A stretch of 64,000 bases of DNA from the NCBI GenBank assembly GCA_917880885.1, contig OU862916.1, forward strand, positions 55,464,831-55,528,830, in the 5' to 3' direction. The stretch's first letter is position 1; every line of letters begins with the position of its first letter. A program made the translations under genes and the position numbers. Source of the stretch: Limnephilus marmoratus. Lineage: Eukaryota; Arthropoda; Insecta; Trichoptera; Limnephilidae. Shown here piece after piece: positions 35,930 through 45,937 of the stretch. The notes beneath the pieces were generated by a model. It was given only the letters and a program-made list of their open reading frames with translations, searched no databases and had not been told where the DNA came from.

Positions 35930-36215
35930 ACAGCAGTCACTTTGTGGTTTGACATATTAATTGAAATAAAACAATAACTTAGTTTGTAACCACGATTTAA
36001 TTATTAATTTTTTTATATACCGACCGGTTTCGCTTTACACAAGCATCTTCAGGATGAAAAATTAAACTTTATACCCTGAAGTAGTTTTTATACCCCGAAA
36101 CCTTTAATTTTATACCCTAAAGATGCTTGTGTAAAGCGAAACCGGTCGAAATGTAAAACAAAAAGAATAATTAAATCGTGGTTATAAACTAAGTTTTGTT
36201 TCAATTCAGTTAGTT
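35930..36215. repeat. Penelope-type foldback with two hammerhead-like motifs
   Basis: The arms are inverted: AACTTAGTTTGTAACCACG on the left and CGTGGTTATAAACTAAGTT on the right, with ACCGGTTTCGCTTTACACAA and TTGTGTAAAGCGAAACCGGT nearer the centre. The outer block, GCAGTCACTTTGTGGTTTG, recurs at 15825. On the minus strand the left arm reads CTGAAGA...GCTT...AAGCGAAACCGGTC (36021-36054). On the plus strand the right arm reads CTAAAGA...GCTT...AAGCGAAACCGGTC (36115-36149). Such paired motifs are typical of the terminal regions of Penelope-like elements. Confidence 0.6.
36021..36054 (-). ncRNA. Hammerhead-ribozyme-like motif, core intact
   Basis: On the minus strand: CTGAAGA (fits CUGANGA), a GCTT/AAGC stem around GTGTA with an extra T before the stem, then GAAA and the palindrome ACCGGT followed by C. 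In the small Penelope-associated hammerheads a palindromic stem III lets two molecules pair and cleave after the C. It is a candidate from pattern only; no activity is shown. Confidence 0.5.
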
Positions 36216-36690
36216 AGTTAGTTCTGTGAATTTAAAACAATCCTAACCTTCACGAAGAATATGAAAATTTTCTATATTTTTATTTAATATCATTTTCGGA
36301 AACCAGATGATTAAATTATTCGTTCTGGCATTTTCTCTTAAATCGACCGTTTAAGCGTTCTCATAAACGCTTTCGCCTCAACTTGGCTATCAATTACCGA
36401 GGAAGTGAAATGGTGACGATCAGGTCGAAAATCCATTAACTAATATTTTCTAACGCAAATCACTCATAAGTGGGACGGTTCTAACGAAGAGGAAATCTTA
36501 AACACCTGAGGCTGTTTACAATATATTCGTAATACTTTTTGTGAGATAGTTCACATAATAAAAGCGAAATACGCTGTGATAATATACAATTACTAGAAGC
36601 ACTAAAATAACCCGGCGTGTTTAGAAATAAAAACAAAAATACAAATTTATTGTATTCACTCCCGTCCCATCTGTATACAGTATATACACA

Positions 36691-37030
36691 TAATATCTGA
36701 CCCGGCGACGCGTTGCTGTGATTAACGAAACACAACGTCATCTACTGGATGGTTACCCAACCTAGAAAATCAAGTGTTGTGTCGATAAATTAACTCACAC
36801 TGCCATATTTTATAAACTAATGGAACTTACAAATAATTACGAAGCATTGTCCCATAACAAATATTTAATTCGCAATAATAAATATTGAGGTCTATAATCG
36901 AGATAAAAACTATCCTACCCTTTAATTTGAACCAAATTACAAAGGTAAGCTAAATCCCATCAAAATCGATTTAGTAGTCTCGGAGTTTAACTCGAACAAA
37001 CATCGTGACGCGAGATTTTGATGTGTGATA
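36691..37030 (-). mobile_element. Degraded Helitron (minus orientation)
   Basis: It starts ATCTGACCCGGCGACGCG, the antisense of the common insect Helitron 3' end CGGGTCAGCTAGT with the CTAG eroded. Toward the right it has ATCAAAATCGATTTAGTAGT, GGAGTTTAA and ATCGTGACGCGAGATTTTG, the antisense of the usual 5' region. It is non-coding and about 340 bases. Confidence 0.6.
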
Positions 37031-37095
37031 GGAAATGTTTTCAAAATATCCTCTATCCACCCTCGCGATTATTTCAACCACATTTGAAAGTTTTT

Positions 37096-37335
37096 AACCA
37101 TTTACTTATTTATTTTTATTTAAGTACATAAAACAGGCATTATGCCCAAAAATTTATATACATGGATGATTTAAATTACAAAAATTATAACAAAAATAAT
37201 ATCAGTAATAATTAGCTACTCGTAAATACCCAAAAGTGAATGACGAACAAGAATGAGTAAAAGGTAGAGTACAAAAGAATCACCAACAATTTAGGTATTA
37301 TTGGCACCTGTGCTGATGGGACAATAATTTAGTAG
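37096..37335 (-). repeat. Probable antisense LINE 3' tail
   Basis: A TTTATTTTTATTTAAGTACA start followed by AGGCATTATGCC is the layout of antisense LINE 3' ends with a simple TTTA repeat. No coding part is visible, so the family cannot be set. Confidence 0.35.
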
Positions 37336-37604
37336 GTACAATATTTCCTGTCTTTGAATAAAGGGCTTCATCACAATATCAGATTTATACCAAAACAAAA
37401 ACCATTAACCATTACAAAAACTATTACGAAACTGTCAAAAATGTCACAATTTAGAATGACATTTTGCCTACCGTCGATTGTTTCGCAAAATAAAATTCAA
37501 ATTTAGAAGAAAATCTGTAATTTAATGAATTTAGTTGAAGCACTCATCTACGATACTTTCCCAAATCGAATAGTTTTAATCTAATCAAGAATTATAATAC
37601 CTAT

Positions 37605-37920
37605 GTTAGGTAGCAAATTTGATTGATTGTTCTTATAATACACAAAAGTCAATGTTTGTAATATATGAAAAAAGAAAATTTGAATAAAAAAATTGCAATA
37701 GGTGGCACGCTAGCTGTTTGACAACTGAATGTACCGGGAGTGAATATATGGAACGCGGGAGAGGGGTGTGGGGAGGCAGGGAAGGTGGGGGGATACGCGT
37801 GAGGGGAAGGGGACATGGGAGGGGAAGGGGAGGCGGAAGAGGAATGGGATTAATGGGAAAGGACACGCAGGGAAAAACAATTTCTTTATTAAGTGGCGCA
37901 GCATGCCGGGAACTCGCTAG
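37605..37920 (+). mobile_element. Helitron-like element, sister of 11025-11533
   Basis: The 5' part matches 2981-3110 (TTGATTGATTGTTCTTATAA, then AAAAAATTGCAATAGGTGGC). The core at 37745-37860 is a GGGGAGGCGGAAGAGG-type purine tract, and the 3' end is GCATGCCGGGAACTCGCTAG followed by T. Together with the two other copies it defines one local family. Small ORFs over the tract are low-complexity artefacts. Confidence 0.75.
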
Positions 37921-38057
37921 TGATATATAAATTCATAAAGTAATCATAAAATGAAGTTCTCGAAATGAATGGCTGCGATTTCAATTCCTGTCAAAATGCA
38001 AAAATGTTCTCTATCAAATACATATGGTTTTCCGGTGTCGGTGTAATGATGATGATT

Positions 38058-39779
38058 GTTATCAGTGGAGCAGCGACCAACTGACGAGCCCTCGGGCTGG
38101 GCAAGCCGGTTAATCGAGCCACACCTTTCACATAGAAATGTTATCAGTGGAGCAGCGACCAACTGACGAGCCCTCGGGCTGGGCAAGCCGGTTAATCGAG
38201 CCACACCTTTCACATAGAAATGTTATCAGTGGAGCAGCGACCAACTGACGAGCCCTCGGGCTGGGCAAGCCGGTTAATCGAGCCACACCTTTCACATACA
38301 AATGTTATCAGTGGAGCAGCGACCAACTGACGAGCCCTCGGGCTGGGCAAGCCGGTTAATCGAGCCACACCTTTCACATAGAAATGTTATCAGTGGAGCA
38401 GCGACCAACTGACGAGCCCTCGGGCTGGGCAAGCCGGTTAATCGAGCCACACCTTTCACATAGAAATGTTATCAGTGGAGCAGCGACCAACTGACGAGCC
38501 CTCGGGCTGGGCAAGCCGGTTAATCGAGCCACACCTTTCACATAGAAATGTTATCAGTGGAGCAGCGACCAACTGACGAGCCCTCGGGCTGGGCAAGCCG
38601 GTTAATCGAGCCACACCTTTCACATAGAAATGTTATCAGTGGAGCAGCGACCAACTGACGAGCCCTCGGGCTGGGCAAGCCGGTTAATCGAGCCACACCT
38701 TTCACATAGAAATGTTATCAGTGGAGCAGCGACCAACTGACGAGCCCTCGGGCTGGGCAAGCCGGTTAATCGAGCCACACCTTTCACATAGAAATGTTAT
38801 CAGTGGAGCAGCGACCAACTGACGAGCCCTCGGGCTGGGCAAGCCGGTTAATCGAGCCACACCTTTCACATAGAAATGTTATCAGTGGAGCAGCGACCAA
38901 CTGACGAGCCCTCGGGCTGGGCAAGCCGGTTAATCGAGCCACACCTTTCACATAGAAATGTTATCAGTGGAGCAGCGACCAACTGACGAGCCCTCGGGCT
39001 GGGCAAGCCGGTTAATCGAGCCACACCTTTCACATAGAAATGTTATCAGTGGAGCAGCGACCAACTGACGAGCCCTCGGGCTGGGCAAGCCGGTTAATCG
39101 AGCCACACCTTTCACATAGAAATGTTATCAGTGGAGCAGCGACCAACTGACGAGCCCTCGGGCTGGGCAAGCCGGTTAATCGAGCCACACCTTTCACATA
39201 GAAATGTTATCAGTGGAGCAGCGACCAACTGACGAGCCCTCGGGCTGGGCAAGCCGGTTAATCGAGCCACACCTTTCACATAGAAATGTTATCAGTGGAG
39301 CAGCGACCAACTGACGAGCCCTCGGGCTGGGCAAGCCGGTTAATCGAGCCACACCTTTCACATAGAAATGTTATCAGTGGAGCAGCGACCAACTGACGAG
39401 CCCTCGGGCTGGGCAAGCCGGTTAATCGAGCCACACCTTTCACATAGAAATGTTATCAGTGGAGCAGCGACCAACTGACGAGCCCTCGGGCTGGGCAAGC
39501 CGGTTAATCGAGCCACACCTTTCACATAGAAATGTTATCAGTGGAGCAGCGACCAACTGACGAGCCCTCGGGCTGGGCAAGCCGGTTAATCGAGCCACAC
39601 CTTTCACATAGAAATGTTATCAGTGGAGCAGCGACCAACTGACGAGCCCTCGGGCTGGGCAAGCCGGTTAATCGAGCCACACCTTTCACATAGAAATGTT
39701 ATCAGTGGAGCAGCGACCAACTGACGAGCCCTCGGGCTGGGCAAGCCGGTTAATCGAGCCACACCTTTCACATACAAAT
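38058..39779 (+). repeat. Satellite array: 21 units of 82 bp
   Basis: Units begin GTTATCAGTGGAGCAGCGAC and end CTTTCACATAGAAAT. Starts at 38058, 38140, 38222 and so on to 39698 give exactly 21 periods of 82 bases. The only difference I noticed is CATAC for CATAG in unit 3 and in the last unit. Each unit holds a small hairpin, AGCCC-TC-GGGCT. Every frame closes within about two units, so it is not coding. The unit is GC-rich against an AT-rich background and I see no single-copy relative elsewhere in the window. Confidence 0.95.
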
Positions 39780-39994
39780 GTTATTACAAGTAATAAATTC
39801 TGGAAATCATAAATAGATTTTACATAATATATGTGAAAATACAATTTATAAGGGACAAATACGAAAAATCGCTCACTAAATAGTAAGAGTTCAGTTTCTG
39901 GAATGAACGAAACGAAATTTTAATGTAGTCGGGAGTGTTGAAAATCACCGTCAATTATGAATTATAAGTTTTCTGCAACTGCACACTTGATTTT

Positions 39995-40200
39995 TTGAAG
40001 TGGAACTTCTTTAGCACCGTTCTGATTTGAAACTCGATGAAACGAAAAAGTGACACTAAAAAGATACAAACACATACATCTACAGGATTTAGCCTGCGAG
40101 AGAATGAGTTATAATAATCAGTCTCCTTTTTGTGCGATGTTTCGTAGTCTCCCCACTCTGAAGGTTTCACTTCTACCGCGTCTAATTTTGCGTGCACACT
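39995..40200 (+). repeat. Dispersed repeat family A, copy 3
   Basis: It matches copy 1 from GAACTTCTTTAGCACCGTT through GATTTGAAACTCGATGAAAC, ACACATACATCTACAGG and GCGAGAGAATGAG to GTTTCGTAGTCTCCCC. It ends about 10 bases before a family B copy begins. Confidence 0.75.
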
Positions 40201-40204
40201 TGTA

Positions 40205-40330
40205 TTTTTTTTATTAGCTCCGTGCAGGAGGTATTGTGGAAAATAATTTCCCTCAGGGCCTGTGTTATCTTTGGGAATACTGTGTGGAGGGTCTTTTTAA
40301 GGAAAAGGCAGTAGAGGAAGTTCTTGGAAT
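40205..40330 (+). repeat. Family B, 5' part, cut by a LINE
   Basis: It has TTAGCTCCGTGCAGGAGG, CTCAGGGCCTGTGTTATCTT and TGTGTGGAGGGTCTTTTTAA and stops at GTTCTTGGAAT. The rest of the same copy resumes at 43435. Confidence 0.75.
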
Positions 40331-43078
40331 AAAAAACCACATTATAATTTAAGAGATTATATTTACATGCAAACAAACACAAACATTAATAAAAACAGTG
40401 GTATTGCGATATTCGTTAGTAAGAAATATAATATTGTTACTCATTCAGAACACAACATAGATTCATCAAACTGCATAGAAATCCAACTTAACCACAAAAA
40501 AAAGAATTATTATTTGTTAGCAATCTATAGAACGCATGAATCGAACGCTGATTTATTTATCAAACAAATACGAAATATAATATCAAATTTCAAAAACAAA
40601 ACTTGCATAATAACAGGGGATTTTAATATCAACATTAACAAAAATATAGACAGTAGACTTAAACATGAATATTTGAACTGTATGATTGAAAACAACTTTA
40701 AATCGTGTATAAATGAAAATACGCGCGAAATTCAAGGTCAGAAACCATCTTGCCTAGATCATTTTTGGACTAATACTAACATAAAAGATCTTCATAAAAT
40801 AAAAACCATTGTCTGGAAAAATAACATCACCGATCATCATACGTGTATATTTTTGTACGAGGAAGAAAAAACAATGCAAACAAAAAATAAATCAATAAAA
40901 AAATCATATACCAGAATAAATCTGCAAAAATTAATTGAAAACTTGAAAACGGAACATTGGCAACCTGTAATCAACTGCGAAGAAGTTGAAATATGCTCAA
41001 AGTACTTTGAAAACATTTTATCCAAACATGTAGAAAACTCAAAAACAGATATTCCATATCGTAATTTAGACAAAAACAAATACCTGAAACCATGGATCAC
41101 ACCGGGTTTATTAAATTCAATCAAAGAAAAAGGTAAGCTATACAAAAAAACAATAAAATTCCCAAACGACAAAAAAATAGAATTTAATTATAAAAAATAT
41201 AAAAATAAATTGACACGCTTAATAAAAATTAGTAAAGATGAATATTACAAACATAAATTAATAAATTCTGAAAATAATCCAAAAATAATCTGGCAAACAA
41301 TTAACTGTGCAATAGATAACAATAAACAAAGACATTCAATCAAGGTAATTGTAGACGAAAATGACGTAAAAATAAATGCAGAGGAAAACCCTAAAAAATG
41401 TGCTGATATTTTCAACTCCTTCTTCGCGAAAGTTGGACAAAACCTCGCTAAAAAAATAAATGTAACAAAGGGAGCGACAACTCAACCAATTATTGAAGAT
41501 ATACAAAGTGTAAACTCACTATCCCATTTTAAAATGATCAAGGAAGTAGATGTTCTAAACATTATTGAAAATATGAAAGGAGGGTCGTCACCGGGTTTTG
41601 ACAACATAACTGCAAATATGTTAAAATCTATTAAAAGCCACGTGATAAAACCATTAACTCACCTAATTAATTTAAGTTTAAAAAATGGAATATTTCCGTC
41701 TAATTATAAGAGGACAATTATCTCACCTATATTCAAAAGTGGAAACGCAGAAAATGTAACTAACTATCGACCAATTTCCCTCATTTCAAATATTGGCAAA
41801 ATATTTGAAAAAATCGTAAAATCTCAACTAATGGAATTTATTGATAATAACAAAATACTTCACGACAATCAATACGGATTCCGAAAAGCGCACAGCACAC
41901 AAGACGCGATTGCTAATGTCACATCACGCATATATAAAAACCTTGATATGAAAAAAAAGTGTATAGGTATTTTTATAGATCTGAGAAAAGCGTTTGATAG
42001 CATATCCCATAAAAAACTAATGAAAAAATTAGATAAATTGAACATTAATGAAAACGTAGCAAGTTGGATAAAAAGCTACCTAAAAAATCGCCCTCAATGT
42101 GTCAAAATAAATAACGTTTATAGCGACGAAGAGACATCTGAATATGGAATTCCACAAGGTACTGTGCTAGGTCCCATATTATTCATCTTATATGTAAACG
42201 GGATATTCTCACAGTCACTTCATGGTAGTATAACCTCTTATGCCGACGACACAGTACTTATTGAAAGTGGAATCACATGGCAAGTAGTAAAACAAAAAGC
42301 AACAGAAGACATAAATATACTGAAACACTGGTTTGATATAAATCTACTATCTCTTAATAGTGAAAAAACTCACGTCATTCCATTTGCAATAAAATCAAAT
42401 GATTTTCCGGTAAATTTTGATATAATTATACATGACAATTCTAAAGATCACAAAAAAAATAACTGTGAAATAAACTGTTCCACATTAAAAATTTCAAATA
42501 AAATTAAATACTTAGGAATAACAATAGACAAAAACCTGAACTGGAAAGATCAAATCAACCTTACCGTTAACAAAATAAGGAAATTAATTTACATATTTTT
42601 AAAAATCCGAAACTTTCTCTCATTAGAAAATCTAACATCAGTCTATCATGCTATAGTACAGTCAATTCTCCAATACGCTGTAGTAAGCTGGGGAGCTGCA
42701 TATAAAACAAATCTACTCCCTGTTGAAATTGTGCAACGTCTAATAATAAAAATTATATTGAAAAAAAGAAGAGATTATCCGACTCACCTGATTTTTGAAG
42801 AATTTAAAGTTTTAAAATTTAATGATCTAGTTCGAAAAAATATAATAATCCAAATAATAAAAGAAAAACAAAATCACAGATTTTTAACTGAAAGTCGTAC
42901 TCGTCAAAAACATATATTTCAAACACAAAAATGCAACACCTCATTTGCACAACATCATTATACATTTCTAGGAAAAAAATACTTTAATAGCCTACCTGAA
43001 AAAATAAGAAAAATCGAAGACGAAAAATGTCTACTAAAAGCAATCAAAGAGCAATTTAAAGTAAAAATACCAAATTGA
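40328..43078 (+). CDS. LINE ORF2: endonuclease fragment and reverse transcriptase
   Basis: The frame is open from the truncation point; the first Met (40367) is simply the first internal ATG and gives 903 residues. The apurinic-type endonuclease is partial: it enters at NKNSGIAIFV and keeps TGDFNI (about 83-88), SCLDHFWTN (about 128-136) and ITDHHTC (154-160). The reverse transcriptase has NYRPISLISNIGKIFEKI, YGFRKAHSTQDAI, GIFIDLRKAFDS (D538), GIPQGTVLGPILFILYVNG, YADD (625-628), LNSEKTHV and IKYLGITIDKNLNWKDQI. The C-terminal domain has LIFEEFKVLKFNDLV and YFNSLPEKIRK. There is no internal stop or frameshift, so the copy is young, but it cannot be autonomous because part of the endonuclease and any ORF1 are missing. 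The clade is CR1/Jockey-like. Confidence 0.9.
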   Translation, partial: NKKPHYNLRDYIYMQTNTNINKNSGIAIFVSKKYNIVTHSEHNIDSSNCIEIQLNHKKKNYYLLAIYRTHESNADLFIKQIRNIISNFKNKTCIITGDFNININKNIDSRLKHEYLNCMIENNFKSCINENTREIQGQKPSCLDHFWTNTNIKDLHKIKTIVWKNNITDHHTCIFLYEEEKTMQTKNKSIKKSYTRINLQKLIENLKTEHWQPVINCEEVEICSKYFENILSKHVENSKTDIPYRNLDKNKYLKPWITPGLLNSIKEKGKLYKKTIKFPNDKKIEFNYKKYKNKLTRLIKISKDEYYKHKLINSENNPKIIWQTINCAIDNNKQRHSIKVIVDENDVKINAEENPKKCADIFNSFFAKVGQNLAKKINVTKGATTQPIIEDIQSVNSLSHFKMIKEVDVLNIIENMKGGSSPGFDNITANMLKSIKSHVIKPLTHLINLSLKNGIFPSNYKRTIISPIFKSGNAENVTNYRPISLISNIGKIFEKIVKSQLMEFIDNNKILHDNQYGFRKAHSTQDAIANVTSRIYKNLDMKKKCIGIFIDLRKAFDSISHKKLMKKLDKLNINENVASWIKSYLKNRPQCVKINNVYSDEETSEYGIPQGTVLGPILFILYVNGIFSQSLHGSITSYADDTVLIESGITWQVVKQKATEDINILKHWFDINLLSLNSEKTHVIPFAIKSNDFPVNFDIIIHDNSKDHKKNNCEINCSTLKISNKIKYLGITIDKNLNWKDQINLTVNKIRKLIYIFLKIRNFLSLENLTSVYHAIVQSILQYAVVSWGAAYKTNLLPVEIVQRLIIKIILKKRRDYPTHLIFEEFKVLKFNDLVRKNIIIQIIKEKQNHRFLTESRTRQKHIFQTQKCNTSFAQHHYTFLGKKYFNSLPEKIRKIEDEKCLLKAIKEQFKVKIPN

Positions 43079-43434
43079 TAAAATTTATCATCATAACTTA
43101 TATAATTTGTAAATTTGTTATTTATTAAGAATCTACCACAAGTAAATTATAAGATACAAAATATATTTTGTTAATATATTTTAAATATTTTCTAATCACA
43201 AAATCGTCCTCTCTTCTAATCACAAGCGTCTGCTTCTATAGAAGAGAAATACCATAAAATAAAAAAAATAAAATAATGAAAAAAAAAAAAAAAAATCAAT
43301 GAAATTTATTATTATTTATATGCTAATGTTAATGTTAATTTTAATGTTAATGTTATTGTTAATTTTATTATCTAGGCATTGATTTGTAATTGTATTTCCA
43401 TTGTTTTTATATGTATATATTTCAAAAAAAAAAA
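40331..43434 (+). mobile_element. 5'-truncated non-LTR retrotransposon with GGAAT duplication
   Basis: The insertion interrupts a family B repeat and is flanked by GGAAT at 40326-40330 and 43435-43439. It contains a long ORF, a 3' UTR with a TTAATG-type microsatellite (43321-43370) and a terminal run of As (43424-43434). The 5' end lies inside the endonuclease coding region, as usual after incomplete reverse transcription. Confidence 0.85.
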
Positions 43435-43668
43435 GGAATGAGGATGGGTAGGAATGGGGGTCAATTAGTGACATTCGAATCCATCCTTCGGTCGGTAACT
43501 TGTAACTTTAAAAACGTAGCAATAAAAACGATGGATTTAATTTCTCAAAGGGTGCTTTATTTAAAAAACAACACAACCACTTCTTTTTCTGTTAATTCCT
43601 AACATTTTACAGTTTTGGTTATCCAATAAATGGTTCCTGGGGCTGTGGTACCCATAACCGCCTTCCAT
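43435..43668 (+). repeat. Family B, 3' part, continuation
   Basis: It resumes with GGAATGAGGATGGGTAGGAA and contains GGTTATCCAATAAATGGTTC and GGTACCCATAACCGCC, matching the order in the copy at 58990-59395. An internal stretch (about 43490-43610) differs from the other copies. Confidence 0.65.
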
Positions 43669-44303
43669 TTTATAGGGAGTAGATTTTTGATTTGGTTAAT
43701 TTTATGTAGGTATTTTATAAACGCACCGTGTAACGTGAACCACCTCGTGGAAGCTGATAAATAGTTTCATGTCTCCGTATAGGCCTGCTGAAGACTGTGG
43801 TAAGGTGTGCAGTAGAATATTGTAACATCGGCCGCCGCAGTCACGACTGCCGCGGGTTCATACCGTATTATTACAAAACATTATTACGTAACAAAACCTT
43901 AGATTGTTCCTGAACTGACTAACGTTTTGTTCCAACTCCAAATTATATAAATACACTAATAGTTACCACACCACTTCTCCGAGATCTCGGTCCCCTTTGT
44001 CCAAATATTTGTTCTTATTGAGCGTTCGAAAAAGATTAAATTGACAATAAGATGTCTTTTCTTATTTAAAATGGTCAGAACTCAAAGTTTTAACTTTTTA
44101 CTGTCACTTAAAAACAGCTTTTTCCTATCAATCTATTAACAATAATAATAACAGAATTATTTAAATTATGCCGTTTCCGAGAAAAATTACAACAATGGTG
44201 CTTTACAACTTAATTAATTTAACCTACAACTTATAACTAATAACTTTAGAACTAGTGGCTTACAATTTTTTGTATTTCTTGGGCATTAACTATGTAACAA
44301 TTT

Positions 44304-44550
44304 CTAGACATTTTGTTTTTTGAAGAGTTTTATTAAATGTACATTTGTTACTTAAATTTATTTTTTCCGCGACCGGTTTCGATACAACCGTATCATTCAC
44401 GAGCAGAATTAAAACTCTGCTCTGCTTAAAGCTCTGCTGTTTTAATTCTGCTCATGGATGATACGGTTGTATCGAAACCGGTCGCGGAAAAATTAAATTT
44501 AAGTAACAAATGTACATTTAATAAAACTCTTCAAAAAACTAAATGTCTAG
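44304..44550. repeat. 247-bp foldback with Penelope-type hammerhead-like arms
   Basis: The left arm from CTAGACATTTTGTTTTTTG to GAGCAGAATTAAAAC is matched by the right arm, from GTTTTAATTCTGCTC to TAAATGTCTAG, with only a few differences over about 110 bases. The loop of about 22 bases is TCTGCTCTGCTTAAAGC-like. Each arm carries GATAC-GGTT-GTATC-GAAACCGGTCGCGG facing outward: stem II, GAAA and the ACCGGT palindrome of a small hammerhead. The CUGANGA part is not intact. A direct CTAGTGGCTTACA lies outside both ends. Confidence 0.7.
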
Positions 44551-44687
44551 TGGCTTACAACTAAGACTTACAGCTAGCAACTAACTTAGTTACTTACATC
44601 TTAGATGAAAAGCTAGTGACTTACAACTAAAACTTATTTTCAAATTAATAGATAACTTTGTATTAACCACTTAATTATTTACAAAAA

Positions 44688-44724
44688 CCGACATGTTTCG
44701 TCAGCAAAGCTGTTTCTTCAGGGT
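44688..44724 (-). ncRNA. Hammerhead-ribozyme-like motif 3' of the Penelope ORF
   Basis: The minus strand reads CCCTGAAGAAACAGC, TTT, GCTGACGAAACATGTCGG. CTGAAGA fits CUGANGA, CAGC/GCTG makes stem II (with two mismatched flanking bases), GAAA follows, then the palindrome ACATGT and C as the cleavage position. It lies about 130 bases downstream of the GIY-YIG stop, where Penelope-like elements carry hammerheads. Like other small variants it would be expected to act as a dimer. Confidence 0.6.
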
Positions 44725-45478
44725 TTTGACAGAACTAATTTTAAAAATAGACATACATAGGTAATAGAGAAAAATAATAGACATAAACAATAATAAAATT
44801 TGAAAGAAAATAATGTGTAGGTGACGAGGGGCAATATAGAACAATTAAAAATTTAAAAGGGGAATAGATTTAATAATGGGTCATTTAAAAACAATATTTG
44901 GTTATTAATAATATTTAAATTTGCATTAACACTCTTTCTAATCTCTAAAATTTCTAGTTTATCCAACTGAATGCCATTGACATTACAGTGTATTAATTCT
45001 ATTCCACTGTTAAAATTAAAGGTATGACTAGTTTCTATTAAATGGTTAGCAAACTCCGAGAAACTATTATTATTTAAAGCTTTCATATGCTCTTTAATCT
45101 TTATTTCAAAGTTTCTCGAAGTTTTACGTATATAAAAAAAATCGCAATCATTACATTTTAATTTATAAATTCCAGATTTTTTCATTTTAGAATCTCTATC
45201 TTTATTATTTACTATGTAATTTTTAAGTCTATTGTTTGCATAAAAAACAGGAATAATTTCATTAGGTACATTCTTTTTTATTGAATTAGAAATTTATTAT
45301 TAAAATACATCATTTTCCTCCATTTTTTCTCTTCTTTATCCTTTTGTACAGGGTAGATGTATGATCTAAGGAAATTATTCTTGTATTTTTGATTAAGAAT
45401 TTTTTCAATTAAGTACATTGGAATTATAACCATTATTGATTGCAATTTGTTTAATAATATTGAGTTCAAAAACTTATT
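44725..45478 (-). pseudogene. Penelope-like element: RT tail and GIY-YIG endonuclease
   Basis: The minus ORF 44853-45185 begins KKSGIYKLKCNDCDFFYIRK and continues with TSRNFEIKIKEHM and FANHLIETSH: a GIY-YIG nuclease with the CxxC insert typical of Penelope-like retroelements. The usual YIG reads YIR, a likely inactivating change. Upstream, three frames must be joined: ELNIIKQIAINNGYNSNVLN (stop near 45415), an EKILNQKYKNNF...KWRKMMYFNN stretch, then ISNSIKKNVPNEIIPVFYAN and RLKNYIVNNKDRDSKM leading into the nuclease. So it has at least one stop and frameshifts. The RT core is missing, cut at 45479. Confidence 0.85.
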
Positions 45479-45935
45479 TATTTATTGGTTTATGATTACA
45501 TACTTATTTATCAAATTTACAATAAAATAACACGAAATTTGGGAAAATGTAAGTACATCGTAAGAATAAATTATGGTATATGAAAGCACAGACAAAACAG
45601 AGAAAAACATAAGAAAATAGAAAAGATAAAATGATAAATGTTAGGTCAAGTGCTAAAATTAAAAATTAAAACAAAATATCACCAATTATTTAGTGACCGA
45701 CAAAAATCATTTAGACTTATACCAAAAAAAAATCAAGGTCTTGACTTGAGTTGACCATTCTGCACATTCTGGACAGTGTTGAATTGTAGCCATAATTAGT
45801 CGAGCGTTCATTGAGGAAGAGCAGTTCATTATTTCAGAGTCTCCGTGAATTAATTGATTTCTTTGCCGGCAACCCAGTACGTATCTATGTACTTTATCGC
45901 TCCACTAGATTATGTTAATTCTGATTCGGGTATGG
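45479..45935. repeat. Probable antisense LINE tail and flank
   Basis: It begins TTTATTTATTGGTTTATGAT and shows a non-coding, LINE-3'-like composition. It truncates the Penelope element. GACCATTCTGCACATTCTGG and later text show no homology I can name. Confidence 0.35.
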
Positions 45936-45937
45936 GG

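Noticed and set aside
37944..38213. ORF over the 82-bp satellite
   Set aside because: 82 is not a multiple of three, and each frame meets a stop within about two units.
38058..39779. CRISPR-like array
   Set aside because: Units are tandem with no unique spacers, and the host is an insect.
43800..43890. Possible tRNA-like head with GCGGGTTCATACC
   Set aside because: No matching A box at the right distance and no second copy in the window.
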